Assembly (NCBI GenBank): GCA_913062955.1
Contig: CAJXZP010000008.1
Location: forward strand, 1-64,000
DNA: 64,000 bases
Reading direction: 5' to 3'
Origin: an uncultured Flavobacteriales bacterium
GTDB lineage: Bacteria; Bacteroidota; Bacteroidia; Flavobacteriales_G; Salibacteraceae
Shown: positions 1 through 11,000 of the stretch, piece by piece
Layout: the number at the start of each line of letters is the position of its first letter
Numbering within the stretch: the first letter of the stretch is position 1
The notes under the pieces: model-generated
The model's input: the letters and a program-made list of their open reading frames with translations, nothing else
The model's database searches: none
What the model was told of the DNA's origin: nothing
Program-made: the position numbers and the translations under genes

Positions 1-809
1 GCGTTTTTACTCATATTAGAACCGGTATTCACCGCTAAATCCAATTTGTTTGTTCCTTGCTTTAAAACAATATTAATAACCCCAGCAATCGCATCAGAAC
101 CGTATTGAGCCGCAGCACCATCTCTAAGAATTTCGATTCTTTCAATAGCAGCAGTGGGAATCGCATTTAAATCTGTACCCACAGATCCGGCACCTACGGT
201 TCCATTAATATTTATTAATGCGGAGGTATGTCTTCTTTTACCATTAATTAAAACTAATACTTGATCCGGACCTAAGTTTCTTAAGGATGCGGGATCAATA
301 TGATCCGTTCCATCTGAAACTGTTTGCGGCTGCGATGAAAATGAAGGTGCAACCATATTCAGGATATCATTAACAGATGTTTGTGAACCTAAAGCAGTTA
401 ACTCTTTCATTTCTAAAACATCTACAGCCACAACGCTTTCTGTTTGCGTTCGGTTTGGATTCCGTGTACCAACTACCATAAACTCATCCATTTTAATATC
501 AGCCGATACTAAAAGTACATTTATAGTTGTTCTATTGTTCACGGCCACCTCTTGGGAGGCATAACCAATGTAGCTCACAATAAGGGTATCCGAACCGGAG
601 GCATTTAATGTAAACTTTCCATTTATATCGGTGGTGGTACCTGTAGTGGTATTTGCTTTTAAGACAATAGTTGCCCCAATTATGGTTTCACCCGTAGTTT
701 TATCGGTTACGGTACCCGAAATGGATTGCGCACTAACTATTCCTGAAAAAAGAATAGAAATCGCAATAGGCACAATTTTTTGCAGCCAAACTTGTAATGT
801 TTTTCTCAT
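1..809 (-). CDS. TonB-dependent receptor, N-terminal part (runs off the left edge); signal peptide + CarboxypepD_reg-like domain + plug domain
   Basis: Reverse-strand translation from ATG at 809: MRKTLQVWLQKIVPIAISILFSGIVSAQSISGTVTDKTTGETIIGATIVLK...VLVLINGKRRHTSALININGTVGAGSVGTDLNAIPTAAIERIEILRDGAAAQYGSDAIAGVINIVLK; classic TonB plug motif, open to the window edge. Confidence 0.9.
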   Translation of the reverse strand, partial: MRKTLQVWLQKIVPIAISILFSGIVSAQSISGTVTDKTTGETIIGATIVLKANTTTGTTTDINGKFTLNASGSDTLIVSYIGYASQEVAVNNRTTINVLLVSADIKMDEFMVVGTRNPNRTQTESVVAVDVLEMKELTALGSQTSVNDILNMVAPSFSSQPQTVSDGTDHIDPASLRNLGPDQVLVLINGKRRHTSALININGTVGAGSVGTDLNAIPTAAIERIEILRDGAAAQYGSDAIAGVINIVLKQGTNKLDLAVNTGSNMSKN

Positions 810-1225
810 GTTTTATTTAGTTTTAGTATATATAGATTACTACAATATAAATGTTATCCTAAAGAAAACCAGCATCTTACCCCATAAAAACCCAATTCCA
901 CTCCAATCACAACCTAATACCAACTCATTAAAGACCAACACATTCCCTAGTCTCACTGGTATTCGTCTAAATTTCACTCCCCAAGTTTAATTTGATTTCT
1001 CCTGATCTATCTCATAATTTCCCCTAAACAGATGCCAAAAAACAAACAAAACCATAAGGCGCTGACTGTCAATACGTTTAGACACGTGCATCATTAGCCT
1101 GGGCCTAAAAACCTACATTCTTATGGGTTGAATGCTCCCAATTTTAAGTTAAAATTCCATCATTTAGAAAAGAGAAGAAGAAAGAATATTAAAATTGGAT
1201 ATTGATTACGAAAACAACCTCTGCA

Positions 1226-1609
1226 TTAAAGTTCTTTTCGTTTCCAAATCATAGCAATGCATGTAAATCCGGCAATCCCAAAGCCATCGGCTACTAAGTC
1301 CAAATAATCCATGTTACGTGTGGCTAAAAACCCTTGACTTAATTCTTCTACAATGACGAACATAGAAACTAGGATCGTTCCTAAAAAGGGCTTGTATTTC
1401 CCTATGGAAAGTCGTTTATTTTTAAGCGACCTATTTATTAAAAGGGTTAAGATTCCGAATAGAAAAAAATGCCCCCATTTATCCGGATAGGGTAAGAAAC
1501 GAACCATTTTGGTAAAAACAATAGTTCCTCCGGTATCGGCTGTGTAAATGATCCAGAGTATAAATAAGGTAAAACTGACGGTAAGTATGTTAACGATTTT
1601 TGAATGCAT
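1226..1609 (-). CDS. VanZ-like family membrane protein
   Basis: 127 aa, multiple TM segments, PDKWGHFFLFGILTLL motif. Confidence 0.7.
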   Translation of the reverse strand: MHSKIVNILTVSFTLFILWIIYTADTGGTIVFTKMVRFLPYPDKWGHFFLFGILTLLINRSLKNKRLSIGKYKPFLGTILVSMFVIVEELSQGFLATRNMDYLDLVADGFGIAGFTCIAMIWKRKEL

Positions 1610-1730
1610 TCTAAGCTAACGAAAGAGAATTATCATTATTAGCTCGATTGTTGAGCAATTCTGTTAACAATTCCAAAATTTAAATCTTCTATGCTTTTTT
1701 TATATTTCATTCTTGATAAAGAATAAAATT

Positions 1731-1934
1731 TCAATCTGGATATTTTGTTAAATACCCCCCCTTATTTTCATTATTACGGGAAGTTCCATAGGCTTCTTGG
1801 ACCGTATCTGACTCACTCTTTACGGGCTTAATCCCCTCCATTTTTTCAGGTGATTTAACTTTGTTCTCGAACCAATAATGGCTCAGGCAAATCAAAATCA
1901 TACCTAAATAAATGAAACCATTCCTCTTTTTCAT
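1731..1934 (-). CDS. small hypothetical membrane-anchored protein
   Basis: 67 aa ORF with N-terminal hydrophobic segment; no family recognised. Confidence 0.35.
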   Translation of the reverse strand: MKKRNGFIYLGMILICLSHYWFENKVKSPEKMEGIKPVKSESDTVQEAYGTSRNNENKGGYLTKYPD

Positions 1935-2429
1935 TCGTATCCACCCTTTTAACTTTCAATTCATTTTCTTCGAATACAAAGTTTAAATCAAAAGTTATCG
2001 AGTCCTAAGAAATGGTGTGAAACAAACGTTTAAAGGGGTGAGTTGAACACGAGCTTAAGAGATCCCAAGTAAATGTCTCCCAAAACACAAAAGCCCTACC
2101 CTACCCGTTCTGAAATACGTTACCGAATATTGAATCCGCTACCTGTACTTCGCAAAACAAGCCACCTAAAAAAAAGAAAATGAGACAAATATCACGAGAT
2201 TTTCACCCCGTACAAAGAAGAAACTAAAGGTAAATATTCGAAGTGTATTTATCCCAATTAATGGATGGAATCAAACTCAAAAAGGAAATAACCATTTGCA
2301 TTTCCCAACATGTATGGCGAAATATTCGTTGCATCTTTTCAATTAATAGAAGGTTTACAACTCCTAAATTTCAATTACATTTAGCCCTTTAATTCTTTTT
2401 AGAATTGTTCGAAAATTTGAAATCATACG

Positions 2430-3884
2430 ATGCAAAAAACCATTAAGATTATTTTAGGTCCAATATTGGGTTTGATTACCTATTACCTTTTAATGAATCA
2501 AACCCAAGATCATAAAATTGCTGCGACCGGTGGAATTGGAACTTGGATGGCTGTTTGGTGGATTACCGAGGCGGTAAACATTTATTTCACGGCTTTAATT
2601 CCGATTACTTTCCTTCCCTTTCTGGGGGTAGTCAGTATGAAAGAACTCGGGCCGATGTATATGCCCGACATCATTTTCTTTTTCATAGGTGGTTTCTTAT
2701 TGGCCTTTGCACTAGAAAAATGGGAAATCCATAAACGTATTGCATTAAAAATTCTTTTGGTGATCGGGAACTCTCCTCAAAAATTATTACTGGGCTTTAT
2801 GCTCACTAGTTATTTTTTATCGATGTGGATATTGAATACTGCGGTTGTGATGATGCTACTTCCGGCTACTATGGCGGTCTTCAAACAAATTCAAGACAAG
2901 GATACAAACAACGATCTTTCCACCCCCTTTCTTTTAGGAATTGCCTATGCTGCAAGTATTGGCGGTACCGCCACCTTAATAGGGACCGCACCCAATTTGT
3001 ATTTTATGGATTTCTTTAATGAAAACATGACCAATTACGAGCCCGTTACATTTGGAGGCTGGTTTATGATCGGATTACCTGCTAGTTTAGTTTTTGTTTT
3101 TTGCGCATTCTGGGTTATTCAGAAAAGGTATTTAAAGCATACCTCTTCGAGCTTATTTCAAGTAAGTGAAATCAGAAAGCAATATGCAGACCTCGGTAAA
3201 ATCACCCCAGATCAATGGGTAGTTAGTTTAGTATTTGGGGTCACCGTAGTGCTTTGGTTTACCGCCAAAAATTTGGATATTGGAAGTTTCCATTTCCCCG
3301 GTTGGTTAGCTCTTTTCAATAATCCAACCTACATTAAAGAAAGTACCATTGCTATGTTATCCGCTTTTGTTTTGGTGGTTACTCCATCGCAAACTAAAAA
3401 AGGAAATTTACTGGATTGGGAGGCTGCTAAAAAAATCCCCGTAGGCATTATTTTTCTATTTGGAGGAGGATTCGCCTTAGCCAAAGTAATAGGTACGAGT
3501 GGTCTAGGAATATGGCTAGGTGATCAGTTGGTATTCCTAAAAGAGTTCAACCCTGTGGTTGTCGTTATTGGCTTAGCCTTGTTTATGACATTCTTTACGG
3601 AACTAACCTCTAATACGGCCTCTACTATATTGATATTACCTATTCTAATGCCTGTAGCTCAAAACGTAGATATTCATCCCATGATAATAATGATGCCGGT
3701 AGTGATGTCGGCTTCCTTTGCGTTTATGCTCCCCGTAGCGACTCCACCCAACACTATTGTATATGGTACTGAAAAAATAAAAATAAAAGATATGATTCGA
3801 ACCGGATTAATTTTAAATTTAATTGGCGTTGCCATTTCATTGTTGGCGGTATTAGTATGGGGACGCTTCCTTTTTGGGTGGTAA
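2430..3884 (+). CDS. DASS/SLC13 family sodium:dicarboxylate-type transporter
   Basis: 484 aa, many TMs, AASIGGTATLIGTAPNL and SNTAST motifs typical of the DASS family. Confidence 0.88.
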   Translation: MQKTIKIILGPILGLITYYLLMNQTQDHKIAATGGIGTWMAVWWITEAVNIYFTALIPITFLPFLGVVSMKELGPMYMPDIIFFFIGGFLLAFALEKWEIHKRIALKILLVIGNSPQKLLLGFMLTSYFLSMWILNTAVVMMLLPATMAVFKQIQDKDTNNDLSTPFLLGIAYAASIGGTATLIGTAPNLYFMDFFNENMTNYEPVTFGGWFMIGLPASLVFVFCAFWVIQKRYLKHTSSSLFQVSEIRKQYADLGKITPDQWVVSLVFGVTVVLWFTAKNLDIGSFHFPGWLALFNNPTYIKESTIAMLSAFVLVVTPSQTKKGNLLDWEAAKKIPVGIIFLFGGGFALAKVIGTSGLGIWLGDQLVFLKEFNPVVVVIGLALFMTFFTELTSNTASTILILPILMPVAQNVDIHPMIIMMPVVMSASFAFMLPVATPPNTIVYGTEKIKIKDMIRTGLILNLIGVAISLLAVLVWGRFLFGW

Positions 3885-3998
3885 TTACACGGTTTATTCC
3901 ATCTCTATTAAAACGGATTGAAATCATTAAAAGAAGAATAAATCTCATTTAAAATCTCACACGCTCCGGGGATTCTATATCTGATATAAAACCAAAAC

Positions 3999-4026
3999 GG
4001 CCCCATAAACACACGTTTATGGGGCC
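3999..4026 (-). terminator. rho-independent terminator of the downstream end of the minus-strand heavy-metal-binding gene
   Basis: 12-bp perfect stem GGCCCCATAAAC-acac-GTTTATGGGGCC followed on the minus strand by GTTTTGGTTTT. Confidence 0.7.
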
Positions 4027-4041
4027 AATTGTAAAGCAAAA

Positions 4042-4242
4042 TTATTTTTTAATCAAATCCATATTACACACAGGACAAGATTCATTCGTGCTATAAGTTT
4101 TATCATTTTCACATTTCATCGGACAATAATATTCACTTATTTCCTCATTTTCTGCTTTTGAACCTGTCGTATTATCTGAACAACTTTGAATTCCTATGCT
4201 GGAACCAAAAGTCAAAAAAAATAAAAAGAGTACCTTTTTCAT
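4042..4242 (-). CDS. small heavy-metal-binding-domain lipoprotein
   Basis: MKKVLFLFFLTFGSSIGIQSCS lipobox then EYYCPMKCENDKTYSTNESCPVCNMDL (CPM..CP.C.M motif). Internal ATG preferred to the longer ORF start. Confidence 0.75.
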   Translation of the reverse strand: MKKVLFLFFLTFGSSIGIQSCSDNTTGSKAENEEISEYYCPMKCENDKTYSTNESCPVCNMDLIKK

Positions 4243-4252
4243 TTGAATCTCG

Positions 4253-6304
4253 TTATTGAACAATTAAACTATTTGAAATAATTTGATCCTCAGAATGAAC
4301 AATCACTTTATAAATCCCTTTGGCCCAATTCGTAGTTTGAATATGTATTCTGGAATCTGAAAATTTAGATGAATACACTAAATTCCCTGTAGCACCATAA
4401 ATATTTATGTTTACGCTTTCTTGCGAATCGGATGGATTGACAATGGTAAATTGACCTTTCGCTGGATTAGGAAAAACTTTAAGTACATTTTGCTTAGCTA
4501 CATCGGAAATATTCAGTGCACCTATGTTTATAACACTGACAGTATTTGCATCGTAATCTACATACCAAATCCTACCGTCCGGACCAATTTTCACACCCAT
4601 AATCCCCTGAGCTGAAGTGTTTATCTTTCCCAATTCAATTGCGGGTATGGTAGAAATATCATAAATGATAATATCTCCCGAAGAGTAATCGCTAATAATC
4701 ATTCTGTCACCAACGATATCTATTCCTGCGGGTTCAATTAGCCCCGTGTTTACTACATCTTCAGTGGTATATCCTGTCATATATCGATATTGAACCACAC
4801 TTTCAAAGGGACCAAAAGTAGGAGTCCCTCCCAAGTTACCCGTATTCTTGTCCAATCTAAAAACCTTCTTATTTCCGTAATCAACTACATAAACCCAGTT
4901 ATCCTTTAATACTAAATGACTCACCACTTTTTCGTTTGGATCTTTAGCTACTGTAAAATCTGAATACCTAAGGATTTTAGCATCTCCATGAAAAGAGGCT
5001 CCGGGTCCATGGTCATCCACAAAATCATATCTTACGATATCATTATTATATCCATCAAAAACCCAAAATACATTTTCATTTTCACTCGCAATCCCCTGTG
5101 CATTCGGACTTACATGAAGCATATCCAAGTGACTTCCATTTCCCCCAGAAGGCTCTGCATAAATTGATAAATCGCTGGACCAAAGAGACGGTCCTGTAAA
5201 GGGCGCACCACCATTATGATTAGCATCAAATACGCCTAGCGAAGTGGCAAAATTTCCATTCGAACTAAAAGCAATTCCAGTGGGTAATGACATAAAATGC
5301 CACGCATTTCCATCCACCTTATGAATATTCGTTTGATTCGTTTCTGCTGGATTATCGATAGTAATTGTGCTCCCTCCTACTTGCTCTGTTCTTTTATTTA
5401 CAACCCACAACTGATTCTTTGAAAGAACAGGATGGAAGTCTAAATCCGTAGGTTTCGAAACCAAATCCGAAGAATTAACTACCTCCTGAAAATGGATCTC
5501 ACTGGTTAAATAATAATCAATAATATTCGGGATCCCCGCTCCAATTTCAATATCTCTAAAAAGGGTATCGTTACTCGGGTTTAAATCTGACCCCCCATTT
5601 ATATTTGAAGCCCAAATCTTTAGGGAGTGATTACCCAAAGTTGCATTCCATAATGACGAATGATCAAAGCTACCAGTTTCAAAGTTTTGAATATTTAAAC
5701 CCGTTAAACTCATGGTTTGAACAGGGTCATTATCAATTTGATAGTTCACATCAAGACTATTCACTACGGCCGATCCATAATTAAAAAAGACCCCTTTTAC
5801 GCTCTTATTTCCTAAATCCTCATACACATTTGGAGATGAAATACTATACAGGGATACATCTCTAATAGGAGGTTCTTCAGCCGTAAAATGAAACCTTAGA
5901 AAGCCACCTGTAATCGCATCAAATGAATTCACCATATATCCATTTACCGTAATTTCAAATTCAAATCCTCCATCGGCATAATCATCCACATATATAAGGT
6001 CATACTCATTCCCAACCGGCAAACACCAAGGTCCTTCTGTAATATGAAGATTACCTCCGTAACCTCCAGAAGGTTGATTTTGCGCACCTGCGCCATTACA
6101 TCCTACAGCAGCATTACCTCCTGAAGCAATGGTTCCATTACCACATGAATTTCCAGTAGGAACAATTTCCCAATATCCCTCAGAACCATATTGATCCGTA
6201 GAAACGGTTAATTCAACGGATACTTCACCAGTGGGACATTGAGTGAATCCTGAAAAACTTATTATTACAATTGCAAATACCCAAATTAACTTTAAAGTTT
6301 TCAT
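4253..6304 (-). CDS. secreted NHL/beta-propeller-like protein with T9SS type A sorting domain
   Basis: 683 aa, signal peptide; C-terminus VLKVFPNPAKGQFTIVNP...WAKGIYKVIVHSEDQIISNSLIVQ is a type A CTD; central 'AGIDIVGDRMIISDYSSGDIIIYDIS' propeller-like repeats. Confidence 0.82.
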   Translation of the reverse strand: MKTLKLIWVFAIVIISFSGFTQCPTGEVSVELTVSTDQYGSEGYWEIVPTGNSCGNGTIASGGNAAVGCNGAGAQNQPSGGYGGNLHITEGPWCLPVGNEYDLIYVDDYADGGFEFEITVNGYMVNSFDAITGGFLRFHFTAEEPPIRDVSLYSISSPNVYEDLGNKSVKGVFFNYGSAVVNSLDVNYQIDNDPVQTMSLTGLNIQNFETGSFDHSSLWNATLGNHSLKIWASNINGGSDLNPSNDTLFRDIEIGAGIPNIIDYYLTSEIHFQEVVNSSDLVSKPTDLDFHPVLSKNQLWVVNKRTEQVGGSTITIDNPAETNQTNIHKVDGNAWHFMSLPTGIAFSSNGNFATSLGVFDANHNGGAPFTGPSLWSSDLSIYAEPSGGNGSHLDMLHVSPNAQGIASENENVFWVFDGYNNDIVRYDFVDDHGPGASFHGDAKILRYSDFTVAKDPNEKVVSHLVLKDNWVYVVDYGNKKVFRLDKNTGNLGGTPTFGPFESVVQYRYMTGYTTEDVVNTGLIEPAGIDIVGDRMIISDYSSGDIIIYDISTIPAIELGKINTSAQGIMGVKIGPDGRIWYVDYDANTVSVINIGALNISDVAKQNVLKVFPNPAKGQFTIVNPSDSQESVNINIYGATGNLVYSSKFSDSRIHIQTTNWAKGIYKVIVHSEDQIISNSLIVQ

Positions 6305-6477
6305 CTTTAATACAGTTTAATACCTAACATTTCACTTTTCGCAAAACATTGATTTTTTAATAAAAAATTTGATTAGTGAACATCCCTTTCATTCGATGAA
6401 TATGACCATATTCAAATAAAATAAGAAGAATGTGACCACTAGGGTTAAAAGTGTATTTAAGGTTATATACTACAGTT

Positions 6478-6891
6478 TCAAATTCTAAAAACCTGGTATT
6501 CAATTTTTATATTCACATAGATTTGAGGAGGGTAATAGTTTGTTTCCTCCTGCGCTAAAAGGGTATGGTTTTTTTCATTTATGCGATTATTACCTCGGTA
6601 TGCAAAATCCAGTAAAGAACGAATCTCGGATGATTCTTTTTTAACCTGATCCTTTAGGTGGCAATATTCATACCCATTTTCACAGCAATTAGAAGTCATG
6701 CTTTCTCCCTTAATGGGACACACATTTTCCATTTGATTCATCCCACAGGAAAGGTCTTCTTTAACAAAACCCAAAGATGACTTCACCAATTCTCCCCCAC
6801 AAAAATGTTTAGAAACAGTAAAGCCAATAGAGCTACATAACATTAGCATTCCAAATAGGCAGGTAATTACTTTTTTTAATACGTGGTTCAC
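6478..6891 (-). CDS. HYC_CC_PP-like small secreted Cys-rich protein
   Basis: 137 aa; signal peptide, HFCGGELVKSSLGF, CCENGYEYCHLKD, terminal PPQIYVNIKIEYQVFRI; pattern typical of this Bacteroidota family. Confidence 0.65.
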   Translation of the reverse strand: MNHVLKKVITCLFGMLMLCSSIGFTVSKHFCGGELVKSSLGFVKEDLSCGMNQMENVCPIKGESMTSNCCENGYEYCHLKDQVKKESSEIRSLLDFAYRGNNRINEKNHTLLAQEETNYYPPQIYVNIKIEYQVFRI

Positions 6892-7305
6892 GACTGAAAT
6901 ATAACACCATTTGTAAAAACATGAAAATTTAATTCAACTCACCCATAAACAATTTAAATATCTTACACATAGCTATTTACGTCATTACCTCAGGGATTCG
7001 CATTCGATATTCCCGATCGTCAAGCAAAGGCAACTATTGTAACAACCGCATTCGAAACTAATTCTTTACCCAAATCCCATCTCGATATGAGAATCTCACT
7101 TCTAATTGATTTGTAATTTTCATAAAACCTACAGAACGAAAACCTGACTTCCACCCAACAAAAAAAAGGATCGAATCAGCACAAATTCTAGAGCAACGAA
7201 ACTTTTACACCCGCCACAAAAAAGTATAAAACATTCCGCAAGGAGACTTTCATTTAATTAAAAATCAATCCTGCTAAAGGGATGACATGTCAAATTTATA
7301 CGAGG

Positions 7306-7947
7306 TTATAGATGTACGAATGGATTGGCAAATTTTTCATTTCCAATACTCGTTTCTGGACCGTGACCACAATATACAATCATTTCATCCGGTAATAAAT
7401 ACATTTTTTCTTTTATGGATTTTTCCAAAACATCAAAATCACCCCCCGGTAAATCCGTTCGACCAATGCTATTTTGAAACAATACATCACCAGCAACTAC
7501 CCAATTCGATTTTTCGGAAATCAAAGCAATATGTCCGGTGCTATGTCCTGGCACATGAATAACTTTAATCACCTCCCCATCCAAAGTCAACTTGTCACCA
7601 TCTTCCAAAAAATGCGTAATGGGAGGGGAAGGAATGTAGGGTAATCCGTAAACCGAACAGGCCCGTTCGTTTCCACTTAACGTTGACTCTCCATCCTTAT
7701 GACCGGTAGGTAATAAATTCCATTCATCTTTTACATATTGATTTCCAAAAACATGGTCTAAATGAAAATGAGTCAATACCAATTTTACTGGATTTAGTTT
7801 ATTCTCTTCTATAAAGGATTTTAATCGTTGATTTTCTTCCGAGTTAAAACAACCAGGATCAACGATGAAACAGTCGCCATTTGCAGCTGAAATAATAAAA
7901 GTATTCTCTTGAAATGGATTAAAAACCAACTTGTGTACTGTCAACAT
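7306..7947 (-). CDS. MBL-fold metallo-hydrolase (glyoxalase II-like)
   Basis: THFHLDHVFGN, HVPGHSTGHIALI, GDVLFQNSIGRTDLPGGD, YCGHGPETSIGNE motifs. Confidence 0.92.
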   Translation of the reverse strand: MLTVHKLVFNPFQENTFIISAANGDCFIVDPGCFNSEENQRLKSFIEENKLNPVKLVLTHFHLDHVFGNQYVKDEWNLLPTGHKDGESTLSGNERACSVYGLPYIPSPPITHFLEDGDKLTLDGEVIKVIHVPGHSTGHIALISEKSNWVVAGDVLFQNSIGRTDLPGGDFDVLEKSIKEKMYLLPDEMIVYCGHGPETSIGNEKFANPFVHL

Positions 7948-8057
7948 ACGTTACTATTTAGAATGGCCGAAATTAAATTTATTGAAGCGCACAATAAATC
8001 TTATTTTTACACCTTTAACATTAAACTTTTCGATTCGCAAATTTAGAGCGAACCTTA

Positions 8058-11000
8058 ATGAATACAATTTCAAAATACCGCTTTTTATTTACTGTTTTAG
8101 CTATGCTATTTATTTCGCATTTGGCTATGTCTCAATTCTATAGAGGCTCGTATCAAGAATTTGGAAAAAACAGGATGCAATTCTTCCAACCTAATTGGCA
8201 GCATCAAGACTACGAAAATTACAATATTTATTTTTACGGGACTGGACGTCCACTAGCCGATTTTGCGGCTCAAGAAAGTAAAAAGACCTTAGCTAAACTC
8301 CAAGAAATGCTCGATTATCGCTTTCGAGGCAAGGTGTATATTTTAGTTTTCAATACCCAATCTGAATTTCAACAAAGTAATATTGGACTAGAAGTCCCAG
8401 ACGGAAGTAATATTGGTGGAACAACGCATTTACAAGGCAATAAACTATTTGTATATTTTAATGGAAGTCATAACGACCTGCAACGTCAAATCCATGGCGG
8501 ACTTACACAGGTGGTAGCCAGCCAATTACTCTATGGGAAAAGCTGGAGAGAGATGGTTAAAAATGCGGCCTTAATGAACATTCCAAATTGGTATATTGAT
8601 GGGCTGGTATCCTACTCTACCGAGCCTTGGAGTGTGGATATTGATGATCGCTTACGTGATTTAGTACTGGATGGTCGCATTGGAAAAATTAACCGACTCA
8701 CGGGAAAGGATGCTACGTTTGCCGGTCATGCCTTATGGTATTACATATCCGAAATATATGGTCCAGAAGTCATTCCTAACATTCTGTACATGTCAAAAAT
8801 TAGTCGTAGTGTCGAAAGTGGTTTTCTTTTTGTACTCGGTCAATCCATGAATGGGGTGGTAGAATCTGCTCAGAAATACTTTTTAGCCAAATACATTTCG
8901 GATGATGCACAGCGAGAGTTACCTGCGGGCGAACCACTAAAAATTAAAACTAAAAAAACGCGAACTTACCAACGAATCACATTAAGCCCGGATGCAAATT
9001 ATGTCGCCTATACCTCAAATGAACTTGGACAATACAAAGTTTGGTTACATGATGTGACCAAAGGAAAAACAAAAAAATTATTAAAGGGAAATCACAAATT
9101 GGAGCGAATTGCCGATGAAAGTTACCCGATTGTTAGCTGGAGTCCTACCTCCAATATTCTAGCGGTAATTTATGAAAAAAAAGGGAAGGTTTTACTGGAA
9201 TTGTACGACATGGAAACCAAGAAATGGGATAAACGCGAATTGGTTCGGGTAGAGAAAGTGTTGGGATTTAATTTTTCTCATGATGGACGGAAAATTGTTA
9301 TTTCCGCAATAAAAAACAGTCAATCCGATTTATTTGTGTTTAACATGTTACAAAACTCGATGCGCCAAATTACAAATGATATTTATGATGATTTGACTCC
9401 GAGTTTCATTCCAAATACCAACAAGATCATTTTTGCATCCAATCGTGCCTCGGATACTGTTCGAGTAAAAAACGATATTGCGCTGATGATGGAAAAAACA
9501 GATTTGTTTATATACGACTATAAGGAAAAACCCAAAGTATATAAAAGGTTAGTTAATTCTCAAGACTTTGATGAACGTCAGCCTTATGCATTAACCGAAA
9601 AATATTTTGCTTATTTAAGTGGTGAAAATGGAATTAGAAATAGATACATTGGTGAAGTAGACAGCGTTATTAGCCATGTAGATACCACCATTCATTACAG
9701 ATACTTTACAAAGACAACTCCCATCTCCAATTACAAACGGAATATCATCTATCAATCCATGAGCGTAGAAAGCAAAAAGTACGCTGAGATGATAAAATAC
9801 CAAGGTAAATACCATTTCTACCTCCAAGATTTTGAGGATGTAAACAAAAAAGAAGTTGTCAATACCGTATTTGGAAAATCAGTTGCGAATCAAAAAGAAG
9901 CCGTCAAAAGACTGGAAGGCGAAAATGCCACTCAATTTGCAGTGGTGGAAGCTCCTCTTCGTGATCAAAAGATATATACAGACTCCTTGTCTTTGAATAT
10001 TAATAACTACACGTTTGGAAATGCTCCTTTGGTAAGAAAGAAAAATGGAGATGGCCCAATTACCAATTCTCGAATGATTACTCTTAAAACGGCAAACATA
10101 AAAAAGGAAGAAGAAAAACCAGAAGAAGAAAAGGCTCCCAATCAAGAAAACTATCGTTTAGCATTTAAAGCTACAGATATAACTACGGCAGTAACATTTG
10201 ATTTTGCGAACCAATTATACCAGCCATTTAATGCAGGCCCTTATAACAATCCTGGAACCGGTATGGTATTTAAAATTAGTCTTTTCGATATCATGGAAGA
10301 CCATAATATTACAGGCGGACTTCGATACGGGCTTAATGGAGCGAGTAAGGAATGGTTTATGACGTATTTGAACCGTAAGAAACGAATGGATAAGGAGTAT
10401 AGCTTTCAAAGACAAACCTTAGACCAACAAAAATCGGTGATTCTCGATAATGTAGGAAATAGTGCTATTTATCCGGCTCAGTCCATTACAAATCAAGCTA
10501 AGGTTGCCTTTTCATGGCCTTTTAGTGAAGTGCTTGCCTTAAAAACCACATTCAATTTAAGAAACGATCAAATAATCACCAAAAGTGTCGATGATTTTTC
10601 GCAACGAGATGAAAACGTAAGCAATAATTGGGGAGGATTAAAATTTGAGTTTATTTTCGATGACACGAGAGATATCGGTCTAAATATTAAAAACGGAGTT
10701 CGTTTTAAAATATTTGGAGAATCGTATGTTGAACTCAATGAAGGATTGAAAGAAATCAATATAATTGGAGCGGATTTCCGTACCTATACCAAAGTACATA
10801 GAAACATTGTTTGGGCCAATAGGTTAGCCGGTAGCACCTCTTTTGGACAACGTAAATTGGTGTATTATTTAGGTTCTGTTGACGAATGGATAAATTTTGG
10901 CGAACGATTCAATACAGATCAAAACATCGCAAGAGATCAAGGCTATTATTGGCAAGCTTTGGCGACTAATATGAGGGGCTTCCAACAAAATATTCGAAAC

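Noticed and set aside
631-990. 119-aa plus-strand ORF
   Set aside because: Antisense to the TonB receptor N-terminus, low-complexity composition, no recognisable domain
1940-2429. Roughly 490 bp of apparently non-coding DNA, considered as a decayed gene or ncRNA
   Set aside because: No long frame remnants, strong hairpins or recognisable motif found by eye
6398-6413. Imperfect palindrome GAATATGACCATATTC upstream of a T9SS gene
   Set aside because: Short AT-rich palindrome with no second copy or adjacent regulator; could be chance
9615-10759. Several 60-90 aa minus-strand ORFs inside the 1103-aa gene
   Set aside because: Antisense shadow ORFs of a well-supported CDS
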